A program made the translations under genes and the position numbers. The notes beneath the pieces were generated by a model. That model searched no databases and was not told the DNA's origin. It worked only from the letters and a program-made list of their open reading frames with translations. From CAVWQV01 sp963757115 (lineage in GTDB: Bacteria; Pseudomonadota; Alphaproteobacteria; Acetobacterales; Acetobacteraceae), in assembly GCA_963757115.1 (NCBI GenBank), contig CAVWQV010000007.1:128591-192590 (forward strand): 64,000 bases of DNA, written 5' to 3'. This document shows positions 11,575 to 18,810 of the stretch, in pieces (position 1 is the stretch's first letter; the number at the start of each line of letters is the position of its first letter).

Positions 11575-12420
11575 ATGCGCCTCGACGATCAGCCGGAAAG
11601 CGAGAACATCGACGACCGCCGCGGATCACCCGGGATCGTGCGGGCCGGGGGGATTGGCGGCCTGGGCCTCGTCGCCGTGGTGGTGCTGGGACTCATCTTC
11701 GGGGTCGATCCCCGCACCCTCCTCAGCATCGTGGAGCAGCAGCAGTCTGGCACGCAGTCGCAATCGCAAGCCCCGACAGGCGATGGGCAGCAGGCGGGCC
11801 CCGAGGACGCGCAGCGCCGGTTCGTGGCCCAGGTGCTCGGCTCGACCGAGTCGGTGTGGAGCGATATTTTCCAACAGTCGGGCCGACACTATCAGGCGCC
11901 AGTTTTAGTCCTGTTCTCGGGCGCTACGCAGTCCGCCTGCGGCCTGGCGCAAACGGCAACGGGGCCATTCTATTGTCCCAACGACCGCCAAGTGTATCTC
12001 GACACCGGGTTCTTCCGGGACATGCAGGCCAAGCTCGGCGCCCCCGGCGATTTCCCGCGCGCCTACGTCATCGCGCACGAGATCGGTCATCACGTACAGA
12101 ACCAGCTCGGCCTCCTAGATACCGGCGATCGTTCCAACGACTCGTCGGTCCGTACCGAGTTGCAGGCGGACTGCTTCGCCGGGGTCTGGGCCAATCGCGC
12201 CAATGCCAGCACGCATATCTTGGAGCAGGGCGATATCGAGCAGGGCATCAACGCGGCGAGCGCGATCGGCGACGACCGGCTGCAGCAGCGTTCGCGTGGG
12301 TACGTGGTCCCGGATAGCTTCACCCACGGCAGCTCGGCGCAGCGCGTCCGGTGGTTCAAGCAAGGCGTGCAGACCGGCGACCCGTTGCAGTGCGACACGT
12401 TCCGGGCGCGGCAGCTTTGA
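11575..12420 (+). CDS. YpfJ-family neutral zinc metallopeptidase
   Basis: The 281-residue protein has one N-terminal membrane helix (residues 26-45, VRAGGIGGLGLVAVVVLGLIF), then a short Gln-rich linker and a periplasmic domain. The zinc site is HEIGHHVQ at about residue 165, with downstream ELQADCFAG supplying the third ligand, the arrangement of the YpfJ/neutral zinc metallopeptidase family (PF04228). YFC-like motifs FYCPNDRQVYLDTGFF and SACGLA are typical of the family. Its biological substrate is unknown. The start has a good ribosome-binding site (GGAG). It lies 14 bases after the amidase gene, so the two may be co-transcribed, and it is followed by the RNase P RNA gene. Confidence 0.93.
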   Translation: MRLDDQPESENIDDRRGSPGIVRAGGIGGLGLVAVVVLGLIFGVDPRTLLSIVEQQQSGTQSQSQAPTGDGQQAGPEDAQRRFVAQVLGSTESVWSDIFQQSGRHYQAPVLVLFSGATQSACGLAQTATGPFYCPNDRQVYLDTGFFRDMQAKLGAPGDFPRAYVIAHEIGHHVQNQLGLLDTGDRSNDSSVRTELQADCFAGVWANRANASTHILEQGDIEQGINAASAIGDDRLQQRSRGYVVPDSFTHGSSAQRVRWFKQGVQTGDPLQCDTFRARQL

Positions 12421-12479
12421 GCGGTCGCAGGCGAGGCGGCCAGCTTGACGCGGCACGCGCCAGATCGCATGTGCTGCGC

Positions 12480-12894
12480 GCCAGACGGCCGGACGGCCGC
12501 TGACGCCTTCGGGTGTTGGAGGAAAGTCCGGGCTCCACGGGAATACGGTGCCGGCTAACGGCCGGCGGGGGCGACCCCAGGGAAAGTGCCACAGAAATCA
12601 AACCGCCGGCGCAAGGCTTGACGCCCCGCCGGCAAGGGCGAAACGGTGCGGCAAGAGCGCACCGCGCCCCTGGCAACAGGGGCGGCAGGGTAAACCCCAC
12701 CGGGAGCAAGACCGAATAGGGGCGGCCAGCGCGGCCGGCAGGCAACGTCCGCCCGGCGCGCGCAGGGGCATTCCCGACCCGCCGCCCGGGTTGGTCGCGC
12801 GAGGCACGCCGTAAGGCGTGTCCCAGAGGAATGGCCGTCCCGCGCCGCCGTCTCACGACGGTGCGGACAGAACCCGGCTTACAGGCCGTCTGGC
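12480..12894 (+). ncRNA. rnpB: RNase P RNA (bacterial class A)
   Basis: This is the catalytic RNA that trims tRNA 5' leaders. The conserved 5' core GGAGGAAAGTCC lies at 12518-12529, and the matching 3' core ACAGAACCCGGCTTACA lies at 12867-12883. The gene ends close on the long P1 helix, formed by GCCAGACGGC at 12480-12489 and GCCGTCTGGC at 12885-12894. Other class A landmarks include GGGTAAACCCC near 12690 and the AGGGTAAAC-type joining region. The length of about 415 bases fits alphaproteobacterial RNase P RNA. Open frames running through it on both strands are chance products. Confidence 0.97.
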
Positions 12895-12950
12895 ACCCTT
12901 CCCCGTTGGCACCTCCTCGTTGACACCCTTCCCCGTTGGTGCCCTTCCAC
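12895..12950. repeat. Short tandem repeat (about 15-base unit) after rnpB
   Basis: The unit ACCCTTCCCCGTTGG occurs at 12895-12909 and again, identical, at 12925-12939. Between them lies a diverged copy (CACCTCCTCGTTGA), and a partial fourth copy (GCCCTTCC) ends the tract. It directly abuts the 3' end of the RNase P RNA. It may be a slippage product or part of the RNA processing region. Nothing else is recognised from here to the mraZ promoter. Confidence 0.7.
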
Positions 12951-13089
12951 AGTCCCACCCAAGAACAAATGGTGAATACGTCCTCCTCACAGCGAAACGA
13001 ACGAGCCCGCGCAATGAAGCAGGTGACGCAAGCGCTTCAAGGAGCAATCCGTTCAGCGTCCCGCAGAATGGAAACCGTCCGAATTTTCT

Positions 13090-13118
13090 TTGACCCCCCA
13101 TAATTTCCCATGATATCC
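13090..13118 (+). promoter_or_regulatory. Putative mraZ/dcw promoter
   Basis: TTGACC at 13090-13095 is a good -35 element. About 16-17 bases downstream the sequence TGATATCCC (from 13111) could serve as the -10, although no hexamer matches TATAAT closely. The element lies within and beside the MraZ boxes, as expected for an autorepressed promoter. The placement is the main support. Confidence 0.45.
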
Positions 13119-13130
13119 CACGATGACCCA
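13097..13130 (-). promoter_or_regulatory. MraZ operator: four 10-base-spaced boxes
   Basis: CCCA occurs at 13097-13100, 13107-13110, 13117-13120 and 13127-13130, exactly ten bases apart. Read on the minus strand this is TGGGN repeated with five-base spacers, the known recognition pattern of MraZ (three such boxes in E. coli). It lies 56-89 bases before the mraZ start and overlaps the putative promoter, consistent with autorepression of the dcw cluster. Confidence 0.88.
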
Positions 13131-13185
13131 AACACGTCGGGAGCGATCGGCGCCGGCGTTGGGTTGAAGGAACCAATCCGGGCGG

Positions 13186-13677
13186 ATGAGCAGCTTCCTC
13201 GGCACCCACCAAAACCGGTTGGACGCCAAGGGCCGCGTATCCGTTCCGGCGTCGTTTCGGGCCATCCTTCGCGCCCGCGCCGAGGCGGCCGGGGTCGAAG
13301 GCGCTCAGCTTGTGCTGCGTCCGTCGCACAACCATGCTTGCATCGAGGGGTGGCCCGTCGACGTGTTTCAAAGCTTCGCCACGCCACTCGACCGCATCGA
13401 TCTGTTCAGCGACGACCATGACGACCTCGCTGCCGCGTTGTATGCCGATGCGTTCCCAGCCGAATCGGACAAGGAGGGCCGCATCGTCCTGCCGGAGACG
13501 CTCGCCGCTCATGCCGCGTTGACCGACGCCGTCGTGTTCATCGGCCTCGGCCCGAGTTTTCAGATCTGGGAACCCGAAGCGGGCAAGCGCAGGCTGGCCA
13601 CGGCGCGCGAGCGCGTCCGCGCGCGAAGCTTGACGCTGCCCGGCAATCCTCCGCCCAGCGCGCGAGCGCCGTCGTGA
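13186..13677 (+). CDS. mraZ: Transcriptional regulator MraZ
   Basis: MraZ is a ring-forming DNA-binding protein that represses the dcw cluster from repeats in its own promoter. The 163-residue protein has two AbrB-like halves, each with the conserved DxxxR motif: DAKGRVSVPASFR at residues 12-24 and DKEGRIVLPETL at about residues 96-107. The N-terminus SSFLGTHQNRLDAKGR is typical. The length is slightly above the usual 150 because of a basic C-terminal extension (ARERVRARSLTLPG). It is the first gene of the cluster, and its stop overlaps the rsmH start by four bases. The four-box operator upstream supports autoregulation. Confidence 0.97.
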   Translation: MSSFLGTHQNRLDAKGRVSVPASFRAILRARAEAAGVEGAQLVLRPSHNHACIEGWPVDVFQSFATPLDRIDLFSDDHDDLAAALYADAFPAESDKEGRIVLPETLAAHAALTDAVVFIGLGPSFQIWEPEAGKRRLATARERVRARSLTLPGNPPPSARAPS

Positions 13678-14639
13678 GCCAAGCGGGGCACGTGCCGGTG
13701 ATGCTGACCGAGGTGTTGGCCACCCTCGCGCCGCACGCGGGCGGCACCTACCTTGACGGGACGTTCGGCGGTGGTGGCTACGCCGAGGCGATCCTTGAAG
13801 CGGCGTGCTGCACTTTGTATGCGATTGACCGCGACCCGGACGCGATTGCGCGCGGCGCGGCGTTGGCCGCCCGCTTTCCCGAACGATTGCGGCTGGTGCA
13901 TGGAAGTTTCGGCTCCATGCTTTCGCTGTTGTCAGAATCCGGCGTCTCATCGCTCGATGGGATCGTGCTCGACCTCGGGGTCTCCTCCCATCAGATCGAC
14001 GATCCGGTACGCGGCTTCAGCTTTCGCGGCGATGGCCCGCTCGACATGCGGATGAGCCGCGCCGGCGTCACCGCGGCCGATCTCGTCAATTCGCTGCCGG
14101 AGGCTGAGCTGGCCGATCTCCTCGAAGCGTTCGGCGAGGAGCGCCGCGCCCGCCGGGTCGCCCGCGCTATCGTCTCGGCGCGCGCCGAGAAGCCGATCGA
14201 AACCACCGGCCGGCTTGCCTCGATCATTCGCTCCGTCCTGCCGAAGGACGCGGCGGGCATCGATCCCGCGACCCGCAGCTTCCAGGCGCTCCGCATCCGC
14301 GTGAACGACGAGTTGGGCGAGATCGAGCGCGCCCTGGCGCAGGCCGCAGCACTGCTGAACACGGGCGGCAGGCTCGTCGTGGTTGCGTTCCACTCGCTCG
14401 AGGACCGTATCGTGAAGCGGTTCATGGGTCATGCGGCGGGCCGCGCCCCCGCGCCCTCGCGCCACGATCCACGTGGCCTCCACCGACCCGCCCCACCGCG
14501 CTTTCGGCTGCTCACGCCGCGGGCGCTCCGTCCGGCGGATGCGGAGGTGCGCGCCAATCCCCGTGCGCGCAGCGCCCGGCTTCGCGCCCTCGAGTGCCTT
14601 GCCCCAGCTTCGGCCGTCCTCCCGGGGACCGACGGATGA
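13674..14639 (+). CDS. rsmH: 16S rRNA (cytosine-1402-N4)-methyltransferase
   Basis: RsmH (formerly MraW) methylates N4 of C1402 in 16S rRNA using S-adenosylmethionine. The 321-residue protein starts at GTG with AGHVPVMLTEVL and has the SAM-binding loop YLDGTFGGGGYAEAIL, LYAIDRDPDAI, and the catalytic-region signature DGIVLDLGVSSHQID. The later motifs RSFQALRIRVNDELGEIE and VVVAFHSLEDRIVKRF complete the family pattern. The C-terminal 60 residues are a Pro/Arg-rich variable region, followed by NPRARSARLRALE. It overlaps mraZ by four bases and ftsL by four bases, so the three are translationally coupled. Confidence 0.98.
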   Translation: MSQAGHVPVMLTEVLATLAPHAGGTYLDGTFGGGGYAEAILEAACCTLYAIDRDPDAIARGAALAARFPERLRLVHGSFGSMLSLLSESGVSSLDGIVLDLGVSSHQIDDPVRGFSFRGDGPLDMRMSRAGVTAADLVNSLPEAELADLLEAFGEERRARRVARAIVSARAEKPIETTGRLASIIRSVLPKDAAGIDPATRSFQALRIRVNDELGEIERALAQAAALLNTGGRLVVVAFHSLEDRIVKRFMGHAAGRAPAPSRHDPRGLHRPAPPRFRLLTPRALRPADAEVRANPRARSARLRALECLAPASAVLPGTDG

Positions 14640-15376
14640 TCCGCCCTTTCACGTGCGTTTGCATGGTTCTGGCCCTCGGGTCGGGGCTGTATCTCTATCA
14701 GGAGAAGCATCGCGCGCAGCTGCTTGACCGCCAGATCGAGTCCACAATCCAAGCCCGCGACGCCGCTCAAGCGCGGACCGGTGTGCTCCGCGCCGAGTGG
14801 ACCCTGGAGAACGACCCCGAACGGCTGGCAACGCTCGCCGAGCACTTCCTTGCCCTGAAACCGGTCACGCCCGGCCAGTTCACCACCATGGCGGAACTCG
14901 ACAAGCGCTTGCCGCCCGTGCGCGCGCCGGAGGCGAAGGGCGAGGATACGACGGAGGACGGAACCCCCGTCGCCGCCGCGCCCGAGCCCGAACCGCCGAG
15001 GGCCGCCGCTGCGGCAACGCCGCAAGCCAGGCCCGAGCCGCCCAAGCCCGAGGCGCCGAGGCCCGAGCCGCCCAAGCATGAGGTGGCCGCGACGGTGCCG
15101 CCGCCCGCGCCGCGCCCTGCGCCGCCCGTCAGGGTGGCGACGGCCGCGCCGCGCGCGCCGGAGCGCCGGGCCACCCCGTTTGTGAGCCCCGGGCGCGTCG
15201 CAGCGGCCGAGACCCGCTCCGCGCTCACGCCCGTCGCGGCGCCGCGGCCGCTGCCGCCGCCCTATTTGGCTCCGACTCCGGCCCCCGTCGTGCAGTCCGT
15301 GCTCGGCATCTCCCGGACCGGCATCGCTCCCCCCGTGCCGTTCGCGCCCGTGAACGTCAGCAACGGCGGCGGTTAG
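14636..15376 (+). CDS. ftsL: Cell division protein FtsL with long Pro/Ala-rich tail
   Basis: FtsL is a bitopic division protein that works with FtsB and FtsQ and regulates FtsWI. The N-terminus is one membrane helix (residues 4-20, FTCVCMVLALGSGLYLYQE) followed by a coiled-coil region (residues 22-55). The segment WTLENDPERLATLAEHFLALKPV at about residues 57-79 matches the FtsL periplasmic motif. Beyond residue 85 there are some 160 residues rich in Pro, Ala and Glu (EPPKPEAPRPEPPK), more than doubling the usual length of about 100. Identification rests on position between rsmH and ftsI plus this topology. It overlaps rsmH by four bases. Confidence 0.9.
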   Translation: MIRPFTCVCMVLALGSGLYLYQEKHRAQLLDRQIESTIQARDAAQARTGVLRAEWTLENDPERLATLAEHFLALKPVTPGQFTTMAELDKRLPPVRAPEAKGEDTTEDGTPVAAAPEPEPPRAAAAATPQARPEPPKPEAPRPEPPKHEVAATVPPPAPRPAPPVRVATAAPRAPERRATPFVSPGRVAAAETRSALTPVAAPRPLPPPYLAPTPAPVVQSVLGISRTGIAPPVPFAPVNVSNGGG

Positions 15377-15382
15377 GCCAGG

Positions 15383-17353
15383 ATGGCCGCCGATACGCCC
15401 CCGCCGCCACCCGGCGCCCCCGCCCCGAGGGTCGGGGCACCGCGGGACGCGGCGGTGCCGCAGTTGGAAACGGTGCGGGTCACCGCACCCGACCTGACCC
15501 GCCGTGCTGCAATGGAGCGCACGCGCGGGCGGCTGGTGATGGCCGCACTCGGTTTTGCGGTGCTGTTTCTCGCCGTCGTGCTCAAGCTCGCCGATGCGAC
15601 CGTCATCCAGCCAGTGCCGCCGCACCGCACCGAAACGCCGGTTGCGGAGCTGTTCGAGGCGCCCAAGCCCGGCCCGGCCGGCCCGCGTGGGCCCAGGGCG
15701 ACGGTGACGGATCGGAACGGCGAGATCCTCGCGGTATCGCTGCCGACGGCCGCACTCTACGCCAACCCGCGCGAAATGATCGACACGGCCGACGCGGCGC
15801 ACAAGCTGAAGGGCGTCTTGCCGCGACTCGATGAAGCGGAGGTGAAGACGCGGCTGAACGAGGCCAAGCAGTTCGTCTATCTCGCGCGCCAGCTCACGCC
15901 GAGGGAGCAGCTTCGGGTCAACACGCTCGGCATTCCCGGCGTCTATTTCGAGTCGACGGAGCGGCGCCACTACCCGATGGGCCGCACCGCGGCGCAGGTG
16001 CTCGGCGGCGTGGACGTAGACGGCAACGGCGTCGCCGGGGTGGAGCGTGAGTTCAACGAGCGGCTGCGCACCGACCCGTCACCGCTTCGCTTGTCGCTCG
16101 ACGTCCGCGTGCAGTCCGTCGTGCGCGACGAGTTGCTCGCGGCAATGGAGGAGTTCAAGGCGATCGGTGCATGCGGCATCGTCATGGATGTGCGCACCGG
16201 TGAGGTGCTGGCGATGGTCAGCCTGCCAGACTACGACGCCAACCACGTGGGCTCCGCGACGCCGGACGAACGCTTCAACCGCGCCGTGACCGGCATGTAC
16301 GAGCCCGGCAGCACGTTCAAGCTGCAAACCGCCTCCATGGCCCTCGATTCCGGACTGGTAAATATCTGGAACGAGTTCGACGCGTCCCACGACATCCACA
16401 TCGGACGCTTCACCATCAGCGACTTCGAGGGCAAGCACCGCTGGCTCTATCTGCCCGAGGTGCTGGCCTACTCGTCCAATCTCGGAGCGGCCCACATTGC
16501 CCAGCAGATGGGTGCCGAGCGGCAGCGCAACTGGCTGCGTGGCATGGGAATGTTCGGCCGCGTCGGCGTCGAGCTGCCGGAAGCGGGCCAGCCGATCATC
16601 CCGCCTGCCGCGAACTGGAAGGAAGTCGTCACGCTCACGGTTGGCTTCGGCCACGGCATAGCGATCTCGCCGCTCCATGTGGTGCGCGGCACGGCGGCTG
16701 TCGCCAATGGCGGGATTCTGGTCAAGCCCACCATCCTGCAATCCGAGTCGGACGGCGCCACCGAGATCGGCAGCCGGGTGATGCAGGCCACCACGTCCGA
16801 CACGATGCGCAAGTTGATGCGCCTGGTGGTCACGGACGGCTTCGGCAAGTCGGCGGAGGTGCCTGGCTACTACCCCGGCGGCAAGACGGGCACGGCCGAA
16901 AAGGTGGGCGCGCACGGCTACAAGAAGCACGCCAACGTCGCAGCCTTCATGAGCGTGTTCCCGATGAACGCGCCGCGGTTCGCGGTCTACATGATGCTCG
17001 ACGAGCCGCACGCCAATGCGAGCACGCACGGCTACGCGACGGCGGGCTGGGTCGCGGCACCCGCCGCCGGTCGCGTGATCGCGCGCATCGGCCCCATGCT
17101 GGGATTGCTGCCCGACATCGCCGACAAGCAAGCGATCGACCGCGCGCTGTTCATTCCGCTGCGACCGGGCCGCCCCGCCCGCACCCCGATGGTCAACGCG
17201 GCCCCGGGCAAGCCCGGCGCAGTCCCGGCGAGCGTCAAGGGCGGCGAGACCGCGCCCGCCGTCCCCGCCCCGCACCCACCCCGCGATCTCCGGCATGAGG
17301 CGGACGGCAGCGGCGGGTTCGAACTCGCCCAGTTCCCGGCCGAAGCGCGCTGA
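15383..17353 (+). CDS. ftsI: Peptidoglycan DD-transpeptidase FtsI (PBP3)
   Basis: FtsI is the septal transpeptidase that cross-links peptidoglycan together with FtsW. After a Pro-rich cytoplasmic N-terminus, one membrane helix spans about residues 50-70 (LVMAALGFAVLFLAVVLKLA). The dimerisation domain holds RATVTDRNGEILAVSLPT and YPMGRTAAQVLGGVD. The transpeptidase domain shows the three active-site motifs: STFK (nucleophile Ser, in YEPGSTFKLQTA), SSN (in LAYSSNLGAAH) and KTGT (in YYPGGKTGTAEK). The length is 656 residues, with a Pro-rich tail of about 60. It begins six bases after ftsL and ends two bases before murE. Confidence 0.98.
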   Translation: MAADTPPPPPGAPAPRVGAPRDAAVPQLETVRVTAPDLTRRAAMERTRGRLVMAALGFAVLFLAVVLKLADATVIQPVPPHRTETPVAELFEAPKPGPAGPRGPRATVTDRNGEILAVSLPTAALYANPREMIDTADAAHKLKGVLPRLDEAEVKTRLNEAKQFVYLARQLTPREQLRVNTLGIPGVYFESTERRHYPMGRTAAQVLGGVDVDGNGVAGVEREFNERLRTDPSPLRLSLDVRVQSVVRDELLAAMEEFKAIGACGIVMDVRTGEVLAMVSLPDYDANHVGSATPDERFNRAVTGMYEPGSTFKLQTASMALDSGLVNIWNEFDASHDIHIGRFTISDFEGKHRWLYLPEVLAYSSNLGAAHIAQQMGAERQRNWLRGMGMFGRVGVELPEAGQPIIPPAANWKEVVTLTVGFGHGIAISPLHVVRGTAAVANGGILVKPTILQSESDGATEIGSRVMQATTSDTMRKLMRLVVTDGFGKSAEVPGYYPGGKTGTAEKVGAHGYKKHANVAAFMSVFPMNAPRFAVYMMLDEPHANASTHGYATAGWVAAPAAGRVIARIGPMLGLLPDIADKQAIDRALFIPLRPGRPARTPMVNAAPGKPGAVPASVKGGETAPAVPAPHPPRDLRHEADGSGGFELAQFPAEAR

Positions 17354-17355
17354 AG

Positions 17356-18810
17356 ATGCAGGCGCTTCCGCCCCTCGCCGGCGTCACGGCCGATAGTCGG
17401 GAAGTCGCTCCCGGCTTCCTGTTCGCGGCGCTTCCTGGCGCCACCCGGGACGGCCGGGCGTTCATCGCCGAGGCGGTTGCGCGCGGTGCCGCCGCCGTGC
17501 TGGCACCCCCCGGAACCGTCTGGCCCGCCGGCATTCCTCGGCGTCCCCTGATCGAGGACCCCGAGCCGCGTCGCCGCTTAGCCGAGATCGCGGCCGCCTT
17601 GGCCGGGCAGCAGCCCGACACGGTGGTCGCCGTGACCGGCACCAATGGCAAGACCAGCACGGTGGAGTTCCTGCGGCAGATCTGGGCTCTCGGCGGCCAC
17701 AAGGCGGCGAGCCTCGGCACGCTCGGACTGTCGGCGCCGGGGTTCGAGCCGGGCGCCGGCCTCACCACTCCCGACCCGATTTCACTCGCCCGCGTCCTGG
17801 CCGACCTCGCGCGCGCCGGTGTGATGCGGGCGGCGATGGAGGCGTCCTCGCACGGGCTCGATCAGTTCCGGCTCGACGGGGCGGCGCTGCGTGCCGGCGG
17901 CTTCACCAATCTGACGCGCGACCATCTCGACTATCACGGCACGCTCGAGCGGTATCGCGCGGCCAAGCTGCGCCTGTTTGCCGAACTGCTGCCGCACGGC
18001 GCGCCCGCCGTGCTCAGCGACACGGCCGACCGAGACACACGCGACGCCCTGGCAGCTATCGCGAGCCGACGGCAACTCGACCTCTGCACCGTGGGCGAGG
18101 CGGGCACCGCCATCCGGCTCCTGCGCGCTATGCCGCGTCCGGACGGGCAGGTCATCGAGTTGGAGGCTGCCGGGCAACGGCGCGAAGTTCCGCTTGCCCT
18201 GCCCGGCCGCTTCCAGGTCGACAACGTGCTTGTCGCGGCGGCGCTCGCCATGGCGACCGGCGAAGGCGAGGTGCTGGATCGATTGCCCAGGCTGTCGGGT
18301 GTGCGCGGGCGGATGGAGCTTGCCGCGCGGCTGCCCAATGGTGCGGCAGCGTATGTCGACTACGCCCACACGCCCGACGCCCTGGAGCGGCTGCTGACGG
18401 CGCTCCGGCCGCACACGGCGCGGCGGCTCGTGGTGGTGTTCGGCGCAGGCGGGGATCGCGACCGCGGCAAACGTCCTCTGATGGGGGAGGCGGCCGCCCG
18501 GCTCGCAGATGCCGCGGTGATCACCGACGACAACCCGCGCTCCGAGGACCCGGCTGCCATCCGCCGCGCGATCCTCGCGGCCTGCCCGGGCGCCCGGGAG
18601 ATCGGCGACCGGGCTCGGGCGATCGAGGCGGCGCTGAACGCGCTCGGCCCGGGTGACGTGCTCGCGGTCGCCGGCAAGGGTCACGAGCAGGGCCAGACAG
18701 TGGGCTCGACTGTGGTCCCATTTGACGATTTGAGCGTGATCCGCACCCTCACCCGCCCCTCTCCCGCCAGCGGGAGTGGGAACAGCAGGCTGGGTGAGGC
18801 GGTGGCATGA
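17356..18810 (+). CDS. murE: UDP-MurNAc-tripeptide synthetase (meso-diaminopimelate adding)
   Basis: MurE adds meso-diaminopimelate to UDP-MurNAc-L-Ala-D-Glu. The protein shows VTADSREVAPGFLFAAL at the N-terminus, the ATP loop VAVTGTNGKTSTVEF, the carbamylated-lysine region YHGTLERYRAAKLRLF, and the substrate-specificity motif DDNPRSEDP, whose DNPR marks diaminopimelate rather than lysine. Recognisable sequence ends at VPFDDLSVIR. The last 20 or so residues (TLTRPSPASGSGNSR onward) are encoded by a palindromic repeat at 18747-18799, so the C-terminus was altered by that element. It overlaps murF by four bases. The length is 484 residues. Confidence 0.97.
   Translation: MQALPPLAGVTADSREVAPGFLFAALPGATRDGRAFIAEAVARGAAAVLAPPGTVWPAGIPRRPLIEDPEPRRRLAEIAAALAGQQPDTVVAVTGTNGKTSTVEFLRQIWALGGHKAASLGTLGLSAPGFEPGAGLTTPDPISLARVLADLARAGVMRAAMEASSHGLDQFRLDGAALRAGGFTNLTRDHLDYHGTLERYRAAKLRLFAELLPHGAPAVLSDTADRDTRDALAAIASRRQLDLCTVGEAGTAIRLLRAMPRPDGQVIELEAAGQRREVPLALPGRFQVDNVLVAAALAMATGEGEVLDRLPRLSGVRGRMELAARLPNGAAAYVDYAHTPDALERLLTALRPHTARRLVVVFGAGGDRDRGKRPLMGEAAARLADAAVITDDNPRSEDPAAIRRAILAACPGAREIGDRARAIEAALNALGPGDVLAVAGKGHEQGQTVGSTVVPFDDLSVIRTLTRPSPASGSGNSRLGEAVA
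18747..18799. repeat. REP-type palindrome forming the 3' end of murE
   Basis: The outer arms CCTCACCC (18747-18754) and GGGTGAGG (18792-18799) are perfectly complementary, and inside them CTCCCG (18761-18766) pairs with CGGGAG (18771-18776). This CCTCACCC...CTCCCGC...GCGGGAG...GGGTGAGG layout is the form of intergenic REP palindromes common in GC-rich Proteobacteria. Here it lies in frame within murE, just before murF. Confidence 0.8.

Noticed and set aside
12356..12958. Minus-strand open frame through the RNase P RNA
   Set aside because: Open frames antisense to RNase P RNA are a common annotation artefact. The structured RNA fully explains this segment.
14429..15970. Long minus-strand open frame opposite rsmH, ftsL and ftsI
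   Set aside because: It covers parts of three well-supported genes, has His/Arg/Gly-rich shadow composition typical of the reverse strand of GC-rich codons, and shows no family motif.
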